64,000 nucleotides of DNA from Chryseobacterium indologenes (GCA_002439165.1 DJTE01000048.1:86089-150088), one strand, 5' to 3'. Shown: positions 1 to 9,560, counted from the first letter of the stretch. Numbers and translations are program-made. Notes: a model not told the origin generated them from the sequence alone.

Positions 1-74
1 GCCGCACCTGAAACACAGAAAAAGCGAGTAGCGAAAGCAGGTTCCCGGCTCCTAATACTCTTATATATAAAAAC

Positions 75-106
75 TTCCGGCTTCCCTCCTTCAACTTCCC
101 GCTTTT
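75..106. repeat. Pyrimidine-rich intergenic repeat, copy 1
   Basis: A CTTCC-rich tract (CTTCCGGCTTCCCTCC and onward) lies just upstream of the glyS promoter. A related purine-rich version on this strand occurs at about 17590-17616. This looks like a dispersed intergenic element of the genus. The rest of bases 1-110 shows nothing I can call. Confidence 0.35.
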
Positions 107-110
107 TCAC

Positions 111-118
111 TATTTTTG
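111..118 (+). promoter_or_regulatory. glyS promoter, -7 box
   Basis: TATTTTTG matches the Bacteroidota -7 consensus TAnnTTTG and lies 22 bases before the glyS start codon. No clear -33 TTG is seen. Confidence 0.5.
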
Positions 119-140
119 CACTTCAGACGTTAAAAAAATT

Positions 141-1682
141 ATGGCAAAGCAAGAAGATGTTTTCAAGAAAGTGATTTCTCACGCTAAAGAATATGGTTTT
201 ATTTTCCCATCCAGTGAGATCTACGATGGTTTATCCGCTGTTTATGATTATGGACAGAACGGGGCCGAACTTAAAAATAATATCAAACAATACTGGTGGA
301 AAGCGATGGTACAGCTTAACGAAAATATTGTGGGTATTGATTCGGCAATCCTTATGCACCCCACCACATGGAAGGCATCGGGCCACGTAGACGCTTTCAA
401 TGATCCATTGATTGACAATAAAGATTCTAAAAAACGTTTCAGAGCAGACGTTTTAGTAGAAGATTACTGTGCTAAAATTGAAGATAAAGAGAATAAAGAG
501 ATTGAAAAAGCAGCGAAGAGATTCGGGGATGCTTTTGATAAGGATCAGTTTGTAGCGACCAATCCAAAAATTCTGGAATACAGAGCAAAAAGAGAAGCAA
601 TTCTTTCAAGACTGGCAAAATCTCTGGAAAATGAAGACCTTGCTGATGTAAAAGCTTTAATTGAAGAGCTTGAAATTGCTGATCCGGATACAGGTTCTAA
701 AAACTGGACGGAAGTAAGACAGTTCAACCTGATGTTCGGAACTAAGCTTGGAGCTTCCGCAGACAGCGCGATGGATCTTTATTTAAGACCGGAAACGGCT
801 CAGGGGATTTTCGTTAACTTCCTGAATGTACAGAAAACTTCCCGTCATAAGCTTCCTTTCGGTATTGCCCAGATCGGAAAAGCATTCAGAAATGAAATTG
901 TTGCAAGACAGTTTATTTTCAGAATGCGTGAGTTTGAACAGATGGAAATGCAGTTTTTCGTAGCTCCGGGAACCGAACTTGAATTCTACGAACAGTGGAA
1001 ACAGAAGCGTCTGAACTGGCACCTGGCTTTAGGTTTAGGAAATGACAATTACAGATTCCATGATCATGAGAAGCTGGCTCACTATGCGAATGCTGCGGCA
1101 GATATTGAATTTAATTTCCCATTCGGATTTAAGGAACTGGAAGGTATCCACTCCAGAACGGATTTCGACTTAAAAGCTCATGAAGAGTTCTCCGGGAGAA
1201 AGCTTCAGTTCTTCGATCCTGAAAGAAACGAAAACTACGTTCCTTATGTAGTGGAAACTTCGGTAGGTTTAGACAGACTATTCCTTTCTATATTCGCTCA
1301 CTGCTTAAAAGATGAAGTTCTGGAAGACGGTTCAGAGAGAACAGTATTATCCTTACCACCTGCACTGGCACCCATTAAAGCCGCTATTCTTCCGCTGATG
1401 AAGAAAGACGGCCTGGCAGAATATGCAGAAAAGATCTTCAATGATCTGAAGTATGATTTCAACTTATTCTATGAGGAAAAAGATGCGATCGGAAAACGTT
1501 ACAGAAGACAGGATGCCATTGGTACTCCTTACTGTATTACGATCGACCACGATTCTCTTACGGATCACACGGTAACCATCAGAGACAGGGACACCATGCA
1601 GCAGGAAAGAGTTCCGGTTGCTGATCTCAGAAGGATCATTGATGAGAAGACCAACTTCAGAAATTTACTTTCAAAAATATAA
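141..1682 (+). CDS. glyS: Glycyl-tRNA synthetase, single-chain type
   Basis: This enzyme charges tRNA-Gly with glycine in the cytoplasm. The 513-residue length fits the homodimeric, eukaryote/archaeal-like GlyRS used by Bacteroidota rather than the split alpha/beta enzyme. Class II motif 2 is visible as FRNEIVARQ followed by FRMREFEQMEMQFF. Motif 3 lies near VGLDRLFLSIFAH. The anticodon-binding domain occupies the C-terminus, after PPALAPIKAAILPL. The start ATG follows a Bacteroidota -7 box by 22 bases. The gene is monocistronic, with a strong terminator directly after its stop. The family assignment is secure. Confidence 0.97.
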   Translation: MAKQEDVFKKVISHAKEYGFIFPSSEIYDGLSAVYDYGQNGAELKNNIKQYWWKAMVQLNENIVGIDSAILMHPTTWKASGHVDAFNDPLIDNKDSKKRFRADVLVEDYCAKIEDKENKEIEKAAKRFGDAFDKDQFVATNPKILEYRAKREAILSRLAKSLENEDLADVKALIEELEIADPDTGSKNWTEVRQFNLMFGTKLGASADSAMDLYLRPETAQGIFVNFLNVQKTSRHKLPFGIAQIGKAFRNEIVARQFIFRMREFEQMEMQFFVAPGTELEFYEQWKQKRLNWHLALGLGNDNYRFHDHEKLAHYANAAADIEFNFPFGFKELEGIHSRTDFDLKAHEEFSGRKLQFFDPERNENYVPYVVETSVGLDRLFLSIFAHCLKDEVLEDGSERTVLSLPPALAPIKAAILPLMKKDGLAEYAEKIFNDLKYDFNLFYEEKDAIGKRYRRQDAIGTPYCITIDHDSLTDHTVTIRDRDTMQQERVPVADLRRIIDEKTNFRNLLSKI

Positions 1683-1687
1683 AACGG

Positions 1688-1713
1688 AAGCCCTGAGAAA
1701 TCAGGGCTTTTTT
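1688..1713 (+). terminator. glyS terminator
   Basis: A 9-bp stem (AAGCCCTGA / TCAGGGCTT) with a GAAA tetraloop is followed by a T-run. Confidence 0.9.
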
Positions 1714-1765
1714 ATTTCAGATGATATGTCTTAATTTGTTATTTTTAGACTTCAGAAAATCAACC

Positions 1766-3295
1766 ATGAAAAAAATGACCTTTTTAGTGTTCGGACTGAT
1801 CCAGACACTTGCTTTTTCCCAAACCCAGGACCTGAGTACACTGGCCTCAGGCGATCACGTAGGGATGAACGCCCTATTTGACGATAAAGATAATCTTTAC
1901 GGCTATGTTTCAATATATTCGTATGGTAAATCCGGAGACAAAACCAAAAAATTTGAATATGTTATTCTGGATAAGAACCTCAACCCTGTTGCCAACAAGG
2001 AATTTGAAGGAGATATTACCGCGGCTTCCTATCTCGGATATGTTGACTTTAAAGGACATATTATCCTGAAACCTTCGATGATGGATTATTCTCTGGTGAA
2101 AAGCCGTGAAATTTTCACTCCGGTATCTATGGTGATTGATCCCAAAACCAATACCATTTCCCGGAAAGTTTATTACGACTACCTCGAAGACGGAAGTTTC
2201 AGGGAAATTAATGAACCTAAAAGCTGGAAGGACCAGAGAAAAGAGAACCGTGCAGAGAAAAAGGAAAAAGGATACAACTACGTTTCCGCTGTTGGGGAAA
2301 CAAAGGAAGGTGGCTATTTCGCCGTTGAATACAAGGATTACGGGAAGTATGTCAACAACAACAGCCTGATGAAGTTCGACGGAAACAAAAAAGAGGTATG
2401 GAGATATAAATACAATACAGACGGCAATAAAAAAGTTTTCTCCACTTTATCTCCCATAGATAAAGATGATCAGTATATGTATTGTATCCTGAAGAAAGAA
2501 GACGATGGTAAGAAAACCTTCAGCCTTCTTGTACTGGACATGAAAACAGGAAAGGAGATTGCCAATAAGCCTGTTACCGGAGCTTCAGACAGGACTATTG
2601 AGTATATAGATACTTTTATTTCCAATTACAGCACCATTGATAATGACAAAACTTTTGATGATAAAATAGTACTGACAGGCAGAAATTACGAAGGCAATGA
2701 TGATACAGGATATGCCCGGATGATCATCAACAAATCAGATTTTACCCTTAATCTGAAAACCCTCAGCTACAAACCGGATATGGCTTCCTATCTTCCTAAA
2801 ATTAACAGAACCGGTTTTGTAGAAAACGGTTATTATCTGCAAACTAAGGATCTTTATTTTATGAATGACGGCAGCGTAGGAATTCTTGCAGAAAAATACA
2901 AACCGGAAGGCCAGTACAATGCGTCAAAAACTACCGATCTGGTGTACATTTACACAGACAAAGACTTTAAGATCAGGGACCTCAAAGTTTTTGAAAAAGA
3001 AAAAACCAAATGGGTCAACAATGATTACCTCTTCTCCCAATACCTCAATGGCGGAAAGGATATCGCTTTCTTCTACCGCGATTATCAGAAAGACGAGGTA
3101 ACCAGACAGAAAAAATGGAATCTTTTTATCAATACGGTGATCGACGGGAAATTCAAGCAGGAAATCATTCCTATTTCTGAAAAGGATAATTATATTGTAA
3201 TTCCGTATGTAGCCAAAGAAGGATTTATACTTCTGCGGGAATTCAATGAAAAAGAGAAATTCAATAAGATCCGCCTGGAAAAACTGAATTATTAA
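1766..3295 (+). CDS. Secreted protein of unknown function
   Basis: About 509 residues from the ATG at 1766. This start was chosen because MKKMTFLVFGLIQTLAFSQ is a typical signal peptide, cut near FS|Q; an open frame extends 15 codons further upstream. The mature protein is rich in Lys, Asp and Tyr. It has repeated strand-turn patterns (for example KKEDDGKKTFSLLVLDMKTGKEIA) that resemble beta-propeller blades, but no motif lets me assign a family. It is probably periplasmic or surface-exposed. The gene stands alone between two terminators. Confidence 0.8.
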   Translation: MKKMTFLVFGLIQTLAFSQTQDLSTLASGDHVGMNALFDDKDNLYGYVSIYSYGKSGDKTKKFEYVILDKNLNPVANKEFEGDITAASYLGYVDFKGHIILKPSMMDYSLVKSREIFTPVSMVIDPKTNTISRKVYYDYLEDGSFREINEPKSWKDQRKENRAEKKEKGYNYVSAVGETKEGGYFAVEYKDYGKYVNNNSLMKFDGNKKEVWRYKYNTDGNKKVFSTLSPIDKDDQYMYCILKKEDDGKKTFSLLVLDMKTGKEIANKPVTGASDRTIEYIDTFISNYSTIDNDKTFDDKIVLTGRNYEGNDDTGYARMIINKSDFTLNLKTLSYKPDMASYLPKINRTGFVENGYYLQTKDLYFMNDGSVGILAEKYKPEGQYNASKTTDLVYIYTDKDFKIRDLKVFEKEKTKWVNNDYLFSQYLNGGKDIAFFYRDYQKDEVTRQKKWNLFINTVIDGKFKQEIIPISEKDNYIVIPYVAKEGFILLREFNEKEKFNKIRLEKLNY

Positions 3296-3300
3296 ATAAT

Positions 3301-3332
3301 AAAAGCTGTCCTGATCGATCAGGACAGCTTTT
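3301..3332. terminator. Bidirectional terminator, perfect 32-base palindrome
   Basis: AAAAGCTGTCCTGATC is followed directly by its reverse complement, with A and T runs on the two flanks. It separates two convergent genes, so it probably serves both strands. Confidence 0.85.
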
Positions 3333-3447
3333 ATTTTTATCGGGCTTCAGCTTTTTTCCACGAAATCCTCAGAATTTGTGAGCGATCCAAAAATAAAAAC
3401 CCGGGTATACTATTTGAAAAGGATTCAGAGAAATTAAATACCGCCTT

Positions 3448-4770
3448 TTACTTTAAAGCAACTGCGTTGGACTGATAATAATCCGCGATATTTTTAATCT
3501 CATCCAGGCTCAGGTTCCACATAAAATTCAGGAACTGCTGGTAGCTTTCGCTCTGATCTTTGGGTTCTATCCTGTCGAGATAGCGGTTCAGGTTATAATT
3601 CTTACGGGCTTCATATATTTTGGCAAAGCATTTTCCCAGCCAGGCTTTATAATATTTTTCATCTTCTTCATCCTGCAGGAACTGCATCGCAGAATAGATG
3701 CCTACTCCATAATCTTCAGAATGAAAATAGTTAGGCAGAATTTCCATCCGTGCTGTTTTCTTTAATGACAGATAGGTTTCGGAAGGTTTTTCAGGCTCCA
3801 CCGAAATATTTAGTTCAGGGAATATTTTTTTGAGTTTTTCTATTCTTTTAGTCATTTCCGGATGTGAAGCCAGGGAATCCTTATTCAGTTTTTCTTTGTA
3901 GAAATTATAGTTATACAGAGAGAAGTCTTCTTTTTTCAGCCACTTTTCATTAAAAGCCTGCTTTGGAAGATGGTATAGTTTTTTATAAGTTTCCACTTTA
4001 AGGACTCTGGGAGAAATAGTATCAAAATTCTGAAGCTTTTGCAGAGCATTGACAAACTCATTTTTATTAAAATCACTTTTTTTGAAAATAGTATATCCCA
4101 GAGAATCTGCCTGCATTTCCTGCTTTCTCTTTTCAACACTTTTTTTATAGATCCTGTTTTTGAACAGATCAAAAGCTTTCTGATTCTGTCTCTGGCTTCT
4201 GCTTTCTGTGGTTTCTTTAATATTCTGGACCGTAGATTTATCCTGCTGGTCCTGCTCTACAATGCCTAAAACGGTTTTAAAGGTATGATCATCTATCTTA
4301 TGGCCAAGTTCATGCGCAATTACGGCTGCGATCTGTGCATCGTTATCCAGCCAGCTGTACAAACCCATATTGATAACAAAGGTTCCGTCGGCAAGACAGT
4401 ATGCATTGGGCATATTATCTTTTGCAATCAATATTTTCAGGTTCTGCGGGACTCCGGGATTATTTTTCCGGAGACGTTCTATTAATGATTTAATAGCCGG
4501 ATCAAACTCGGATCTGAAAACAAAATCCTTATTTTTCACCTGCTTTTCAAAATCGGCACCGAATTCTTTATAGACTTTAGATAATCCGGAGCCTGTTTTC
4601 CCTGAATATTGAGACTTCAGCTTTTTAATAAAGGCTTCATTATGATCGGCAAAATTTTTCAGGAACTCTTTCCGCTGCATATAATCTGCGGTATCTATGG
4701 CTTTATAACCCTGGGCAAAGATCAGCACAGAATACATGGAAAGCATCAGTAATATAAGTTTTCTGGTCAT
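3448..4770 (-). CDS. M48-family zinc metallopeptidase
   Basis: A secreted or periplasmic zinc endopeptidase of 440 residues. The N-terminal 19 residues form a signal peptide. HELGH at residues 153-157 is the zinc-binding HExxH motif, and E218 in EMQAD is the likely third ligand, the standard M48 (HtpX/Ste24/BepA-like) arrangement. The C-terminal half is helical and may act like the TPR part of BepA-type proteases, but I cannot define repeats. The role is probably envelope protein quality control; this is inferred from family. It is divergent from the serine hydrolase gene. Confidence 0.88.
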   Translation of the reverse strand: MTRKLILLMLSMYSVLIFAQGYKAIDTADYMQRKEFLKNFADHNEAFIKKLKSQYSGKTGSGLSKVYKEFGADFEKQVKNKDFVFRSEFDPAIKSLIERLRKNNPGVPQNLKILIAKDNMPNAYCLADGTFVINMGLYSWLDNDAQIAAVIAHELGHKIDDHTFKTVLGIVEQDQQDKSTVQNIKETTESRSQRQNQKAFDLFKNRIYKKSVEKRKQEMQADSLGYTIFKKSDFNKNEFVNALQKLQNFDTISPRVLKVETYKKLYHLPKQAFNEKWLKKEDFSLYNYNFYKEKLNKDSLASHPEMTKRIEKLKKIFPELNISVEPEKPSETYLSLKKTARMEILPNYFHSEDYGVGIYSAMQFLQDEEDEKYYKAWLGKCFAKIYEARKNYNLNRYLDRIEPKDQSESYQQFLNFMWNLSLDEIKNIADYYQSNAVALK

Positions 4771-4873
4771 AGTTCTTTCATCAATAAAAACAAAAATAGC
4801 GTATTTACTTTCTCATTTTCAAATTCTAATCAAAATTATTTTAAATTTGTTCAGGACTGATACTCATCCCTCT

Positions 4874-6013
4874 ATGAAAGCATTGAAATATGTAATAGGC
4901 GGCGCAGCACTCGGTGTGGCAGCTGCTTATCTCTTCGGATACGACTACTTATTCAGCGGCATTTCCAAAACCTACCTGAAAGGAAAGTCAAGTGCTTATA
5001 TTGATGACGGAAATCTTTTTCCCGGCAATCCCATCGCATCAGGAGAACCCCGATCCTGGGTAGAAGATCCGGAATACAACAAAAGAGAGCTTTCTGAAAC
5101 AATAAATGAAAACTTAAAGCACTCCAGAACAGCGGCTTTTGTTGTCATTAAAAACGGCAAAATTCTCCACGAGCAGTATTGGGACGGTTACAACCAGCTT
5201 TCCCATACCAATTCTTTTTCTATGGCAAAGGCAGTAACAGTAATGCTTCTTGGAAAAGCCCTTGAAGAAGGTATCATTAAAAGTATGGATGAGAAACTCT
5301 CTGATTTTTATTCTGAATTTAAAGAAAAAACATTCGGAAACCAGGTCACCCTTAAAAACCTCGCTCAGATGGAAGCCGGACTGGACTGGAATGAAGATTA
5401 CAATAATCCTTTTCTTCCCAACGCCAGGGCATATTATGGAAAAAGTCTCGTAAAAGCGGTATTTTCCAGAAAATTCAAAGAAGAGCCCGGTACCCGGTTC
5501 GAATACCAGAGCGGATCTACACAACTGCTTGGCTTTGCCCTGAGAAAAGCAATCTGCCAGCCGCTCGCCGACTATTTATCAGAAAAATTCTGGATTCCCC
5601 TGGGGATGGAACAGCCTGCTGCCTGGAGCACTGATGATTATGGTATGGAAAAAACGTACTGCTGTATTCATGCCTGCGCCAGGGATTTTGCCAGGCTGGG
5701 ACAGTTATTTCTGGATGATGGCAAAGTTGGGGAAACCCAGATTCTGAATAAGGATTTTATAGAACAGATGCGCACACCTACTGAAAAATCAAAAGAGATT
5801 TATGGGCTGGGCCTGTGGATCAATCATGACAATCCCGTTAAACATTATTATTTCCTCGGGCTTCAGGGGCAGTATATCATTATGGTTCCGGAGCACAATA
5901 TGGTCATTGTAAAAACCGGAAGCTACTCAAACAATCCTAAGAACGACAGGGGAAGGCCGGACCAGGTGAGATTCCTCGTTAATGAAACCGTACAACTATT
6001 TCAAACCTCATAA
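4874..6013 (+). CDS. Serine hydrolase, beta-lactamase/class C-like
   Basis: About 379 residues from the ATG at 4874, chosen because MKALKYVIGGAALGVAAAYLFG forms an N-terminal membrane anchor; upstream in-frame sequence overlaps the divergent gene. The SxxK catalytic pair is SMAK at residues 116-119, and YQS supplies the YxN-type motif. This fits the beta-lactamase-related family (Pfam Beta-lactamase), which includes esterases and DD-peptidases; the substrate is not predictable. The stop codon overlaps the next gene's ATG by one base (TAATG), so the two are probably co-translated. Confidence 0.88.
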   Translation: MKALKYVIGGAALGVAAAYLFGYDYLFSGISKTYLKGKSSAYIDDGNLFPGNPIASGEPRSWVEDPEYNKRELSETINENLKHSRTAAFVVIKNGKILHEQYWDGYNQLSHTNSFSMAKAVTVMLLGKALEEGIIKSMDEKLSDFYSEFKEKTFGNQVTLKNLAQMEAGLDWNEDYNNPFLPNARAYYGKSLVKAVFSRKFKEEPGTRFEYQSGSTQLLGFALRKAICQPLADYLSEKFWIPLGMEQPAAWSTDDYGMEKTYCCIHACARDFARLGQLFLDDGKVGETQILNKDFIEQMRTPTEKSKEIYGLGLWINHDNPVKHYYFLGLQGQYIIMVPEHNMVIVKTGSYSNNPKNDRGRPDQVRFLVNETVQLFQTS

Positions 6014-6624
6014 TGGAAAAATACAGCGCGCAAGTTGATGAATACATCGAAAAATCCCCGGATTTTGCGAAACCTATCTTACATTATCTCCGTGAAACGA
6101 TTCATGAAACCTGCCCCGATGCTGAAGAAGCCATCAAATGGAAGTTCCCGGCTTTTATGTATAAGGGAAAGATTCTATGCTCAATTACCGCTTTCAAGCA
6201 ATACTGCAGCCTCGGCTTCTGGCTTCATCAGGAAATGAAGACCATCAGTGAACTGGAAACAGCTGCTGAAAAAAGCAATATGTTCAGCCTGGGCAAAATC
6301 ACCAAAATGGAAGATCTTCCATCGAAAACTCTCCTGAAAAAGGCGATTAAGGAAGCAATGGAACTTACGGATATGGGAGTGACGATGAAAAAAGCGGCAC
6401 CTTCCAAAACCGAAACTCAAATCCCGGATTATTTTCAGACGGCTTTAAATGCCAATGAGAAAGCCTTACAGGTTTTTCAGAAAGCGTCACCCTCATTCAG
6501 GAAGGAATATATCAACTGGATTACTGATGCCAAGACAGAAACTACCCGTCATAAAAGAATGGAACAGGCTCTGGAGTGGATCTCAGAAGGAAAAGGCAGA
6601 AACTGGAAATATGAAAGAAAGTGA
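6013..6624 (+). CDS. YdeI/OmpD-associated family protein (DUF1801)
   Basis: A 203-residue cytoplasmic protein. The N-terminal part, with PDAEEAIKWKFPAFMYKGKILCSITAFK, is the DUF1801 fold. The C-terminal part, with FRKEYINWITDAKTETTRHKRMEQA, is the YdeI-type helical tail (bacteriocin/stress-associated protein family). Biochemical function is unknown. It is translationally coupled to the upstream serine hydrolase by a one-base overlap. Confidence 0.85.
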   Translation: MEKYSAQVDEYIEKSPDFAKPILHYLRETIHETCPDAEEAIKWKFPAFMYKGKILCSITAFKQYCSLGFWLHQEMKTISELETAAEKSNMFSLGKITKMEDLPSKTLLKKAIKEAMELTDMGVTMKKAAPSKTETQIPDYFQTALNANEKALQVFQKASPSFRKEYINWITDAKTETTRHKRMEQALEWISEGKGRNWKYERK

Positions 6625-6663
6625 GTTCATGAACTTCTGCCCATACCGTTTATTCATATAAAA

Positions 6664-6692
6664 AAATCCCTCTGTCTGGACTGAAGGGATTT
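6664..6692. terminator. Bidirectional terminator
   Basis: An 8-bp stem (AAATCCCT / AGGGATTT) with a 13-base loop sits between the convergent YdeI-like and GLPGLI genes. It is A-rich on one side and T-rich on the other. Confidence 0.65.
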
Positions 6693-6699
6693 ACTGTTT

Positions 6700-7326
6700 T
6701 TACTGTTTGCTCTGTTCTGTCTTTACTCCTTCCGGAAGTTTAAAAAACGAGTCCGGAATATCTTTGGGTTCAACTTTTGTCGCAATGCTTGTCATTTTAA
6801 ACTGAGGGTTTTCTATGACTATTTTTAGCGGAAAAGCTTTTGATCTGGAGATAAAATCATACCAGTTTCCGAATTTATGGTTTTTGAACAGATCCGGATT
6901 TACAGCAAGAGACGTATTGAAATAATACTTCTGAATTCCGCTTTCGCAGACTAAAGTAATCTCATCACACGACTTTCCAAGTACTGTTTCCGCATTTTTT
7001 CTGATGTCCGCTTTTATAACTTTATCACCCTGTATGCTGCAGTCATTCCAGTACACCGTCTCGGAAGCGGCCATTTTGCTGTAAAGTCTGTTTTCTTTAT
7101 TAATATAGGTTTGCCAAAGGAAGAATGTACCGTTTGTTTCGGATTTATAATTTCCGTTTTTGGTAAAATAGTGTTGGGTAGTTCCCAGCATTGCCGTCAG
7201 CTGTTCATTCGTCAGCTGTTCAGATTTACTTTCATAAGTATTGGAATAGGTAATTTCTCCTTTAAAATTCTGGGCAGTTAAAACTACTGACAGGAATATC
7301 AGTAAAGTTGTCAACAGGTTTTTCAT
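6700..7326 (-). CDS. GLPGLI family secreted protein
   Basis: A 208-residue protein with signal peptide MKNLLTTLLIFLSVVLTAQ. Directly after it comes the FKGEITYSNTYES strand typical of the Bacteroidota GLPGLI family (TIGR01200). It continues with the usual pattern of a conserved Cys pair around the middle (NDCSIQGD, KSCDEITLVCESG) and IVIENPQFKM near the end. It is predicted to be periplasmic or surface-exposed. The family has no established biochemical function. The gene appears monocistronic. Confidence 0.85.
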   Translation of the reverse strand: MKNLLTTLLIFLSVVLTAQNFKGEITYSNTYESKSEQLTNEQLTAMLGTTQHYFTKNGNYKSETNGTFFLWQTYINKENRLYSKMAASETVYWNDCSIQGDKVIKADIRKNAETVLGKSCDEITLVCESGIQKYYFNTSLAVNPDLFKNHKFGNWYDFISRSKAFPLKIVIENPQFKMTSIATKVEPKDIPDSFFKLPEGVKTEQSKQ

Positions 7327-7437
7327 AGTTCTGGTTTTTGAATATTTAAATAGCCGGAATATTCTTTCGAATCTCCGAAACCGGGCACAAAAATATTCTT
7401 TTTAACGGATTGGTAAAAATAAAAATGAAACGGATCA

Positions 7438-8715
7438 TTAGTGAAATCTGAAATTGGCTTCCGGCAGGGTATTATTCTTTAAAAAAGCTTCGTATTCCGG
7501 GGAGAGTTTGGCACGTCCGAATGTATTTTCCCCGCTCATACTTCCAAGACGGACCTTATCTTTTCCGAATTTTCTGTTCATGGCATCCATTGCCTTCATT
7601 ACCGGAAGGTGCTGGTTCTGGGTATCTTCCTCGAAAAGGCTGATCAGTCTCTCATCTTCAGGAACAAAGTCATTCACGATCACTCCTGCCCTCTTATAGT
7701 GAAAACCCTCTCTGTAAATAGCTTCAAAGAGTTCATTCACTACCCTTCCTATCAGAATGGAAGAGTTGGTAGGATTGGGAAGAATCTGCGTCTTTGCGTT
7801 TCTGTATTCGGGAAGATCTTTTCTGAAACGGTTGGTCTGTACAAAAACGGTCACCATTTTACAGCAGGTATTCTGTTTTCTGAGCCTTTCCGAGCAGTAC
7901 ATCCCAAAGGTTTCCACCCTTTCTCGGACTTGTTCTTTTTGGGTCAGCATTTCCATGAAACTTCTCGTTACGGCAATTGATTTTTTAGGAGATGGAGTAT
8001 CCAGTTCCAGCTGGCGGATTCCTTTCAGTTCATTCATCATTCTTACTCCGTGAATTCCCATGATTTTCCTTACCCACATTTCAGGTTTCTGAAGCAGGTC
8101 CCAGGCTTTATAAACGCCGCTGTCATGCATTTTGGCAGCAAGTCTCCGCCCGATTCCCCAGACATCCCCTATCGGAAGCCATTTCAAAGCTTTTTCAATT
8201 TTTTCAGGGGTATCCAGAATATAAACGCCTTCAAACTGATCCGGATATTTTTTCACAATCCTGTTGGCCACCTTGCATAGGGTTTTGGTAGGTGCAATGC
8301 CTATACTTACGGGAATATGAGCCTTTTCACGGATCTCATTTTTAATCTTCAGGCAATAATCGTAGATATTAACATATCTGAAGCTTGCAAGGTCCAGAAA
8401 GAGTTCATCAATACTGTATACTTCAAAATCCTTTTCGTCAACATATGAGGTTGCAACACCAATAACCTGCTGGCTTTTAAAATTATACAGCTCAAATTTG
8501 GCGGAAAAGCTTTTCACATCATGCTCTTTAAAAAACTCTTTATATTTGAAAGCCGGTGCCGCCATCGGAATTCCCAGGTCCTGAGCTTCTTTACTTCTGG
8601 ACACCACACAGCCGTCGTTGTTGGAAAGAACCACAACGGGCTTGCCTTCCAGCTTAGGATCCAGCGTCCTTTCACAGGAAACAAAAAAGTTATTGCAATC
8701 TACCAGAGCATACAT
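7438..8715 (-). CDS. umuC: Y-family DNA polymerase, UmuC-type
   Basis: A translesion DNA polymerase (Pol V catalytic subunit type) of 425 residues, normal for UmuC. Catalytic acidic residues are visible: D6 in LVDCNNFF, and D103 E104 in SIDELFLDL. An HhH-like segment (PIGDVWGIGRRLAAKM) and the little-finger and C-terminal UmuC tail (DUF4113-like, ending near FGRAKLSPEY) follow. UmuC normally pairs with UmuD. No umuD is adjacent on either side, so the partner must be elsewhere or absent. A -7-like box TAATTTTG lies upstream on the minus strand, near 8737-8744. Confidence 0.93.
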   Translation of the reverse strand: MYALVDCNNFFVSCERTLDPKLEGKPVVVLSNNDGCVVSRSKEAQDLGIPMAAPAFKYKEFFKEHDVKSFSAKFELYNFKSQQVIGVATSYVDEKDFEVYSIDELFLDLASFRYVNIYDYCLKIKNEIREKAHIPVSIGIAPTKTLCKVANRIVKKYPDQFEGVYILDTPEKIEKALKWLPIGDVWGIGRRLAAKMHDSGVYKAWDLLQKPEMWVRKIMGIHGVRMMNELKGIRQLELDTPSPKKSIAVTRSFMEMLTQKEQVRERVETFGMYCSERLRKQNTCCKMVTVFVQTNRFRKDLPEYRNAKTQILPNPTNSSILIGRVVNELFEAIYREGFHYKRAGVIVNDFVPEDERLISLFEEDTQNQHLPVMKAMDAMNRKFGKDKVRLGSMSGENTFGRAKLSPEYEAFLKNNTLPEANFRFH

Positions 8716-8979
8716 AACGGATGGTGAATATCTGATACAAAATTATCATTTTAAAAGAAGAAATCTACAGCTTTCTCAATGAAATCGTCTATAAGCTAAA
8801 TCGCCGTTATTTTGGCGACAAAATCTTCGACAGATTAGTAGTAATAGCGGCTATTAAAAGAGTATGATTTAAAACGAATATACATGAAAAAGTAATAAAA
8901 AACGAAAATTATAGCGTTAAAACTATTATTAATATTACATTTGCGATACAAATTTTTAAAAAACTTAAATTAATTTACC
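8716..8979. other. Divergent intergenic region, umuC / META lipoprotein
   Basis: Contains outward-facing promoter sequence for both genes. A CGACA direct repeat lies at about 8816-8832 (CGACAAAATCTTCGACA). It resembles half-sites of the motif found at 11.5-15.5 kb but lacks the TAnnTTTG spacing. No gene is seen. Confidence 0.4.
8936..8943 (+). promoter_or_regulatory. META lipoprotein promoter, -7 box
   Basis: TACATTTG matches TAnnTTTG and lies 36 bases before the start codon. Confidence 0.5.
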
Positions 8980-9510
8980 ATGAAAAGAGTCTATCTTATT
9001 TCATCTCTTGCATTACTAATTATGACAAGCTGCAAAAAAGACCAAACTACAAATGTTGATGCAAACACAACAAACGACACTACAGCAATTAAAAAAGACA
9101 CTACGGTTGGTGGTGCTAACACTGCATCAGCAGAAAAACCTGCAGGTACAATAGATCCAGCAACCGGAAAATTGTCAATATCTGAAAACAAATGGGTTTT
9201 ATCAGAATTGAATGGAGCCGCTGTAACAAACACTACAGATAAAGATTATTTCATTTCTTTAGATTCTGGATTAGCAAGATTTTCTGGATTTACAGGTTGT
9301 AATACTGTAGAAGGAGATTATCAAACCGGTGAAGCGGGGAAATTATTGTTCGCCAATGTTAATAGCAAAGAAGTGGCTTGCGACCAGACTAAAATGGAAA
9401 ATGAATTTATTGCAGCTTTAAAAAGCACAGATAGTTATACGATTGAAGGCGATATGTTACAGCTTCAAAAGGGAAAAACTGTAGTTGCTAAATTTGCACT
9501 CAAAAAATAA
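8980..9510 (+). CDS. META domain-containing lipoprotein
   Basis: A 176-residue lipoprotein. The signal peptide ends in the lipobox LIMTSCKK (lipid-modified Cys18). A low-complexity Thr/Asp/Ala linker follows. The C-terminal META (HslJ-like) domain shows WVLSELNG, then FSGFTGCNTVEGDY, then KEVACD. In other bacteria META/HslJ proteins are linked to stress or drug tolerance; the role here is unknown. By eye it is more AT-rich than its neighbours. It has its own promoter and a strong terminator. Confidence 0.88.
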   Translation: MKRVYLISSLALLIMTSCKKDQTTNVDANTTNDTTAIKKDTTVGGANTASAEKPAGTIDPATGKLSISENKWVLSELNGAAVTNTTDKDYFISLDSGLARFSGFTGCNTVEGDYQTGEAGKLLFANVNSKEVACDQTKMENEFIAALKSTDSYTIEGDMLQLQKGKTVVAKFALKK

Positions 9511-9532
9511 TTATTATAAAAATTTAATTTTT

Positions 9533-9560
9533 AAAATCCTCTTTTCAGAGGATTTTTTTT
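9533..9560 (+). terminator. META lipoprotein terminator
   Basis: A perfect 10-bp stem (AAAATCCTCT / AGAGGATTTT) with loop TTTC, followed by eight T. Confidence 0.9.

Noticed and set aside
8812..8836. CGACA repeat upstream of umuC as a fifth copy of the four-site motif
   Set aside because: It is a direct rather than inverted repeat, and no TAnnTTTG follows at 11 bases on either strand; kept only as a weak hint.
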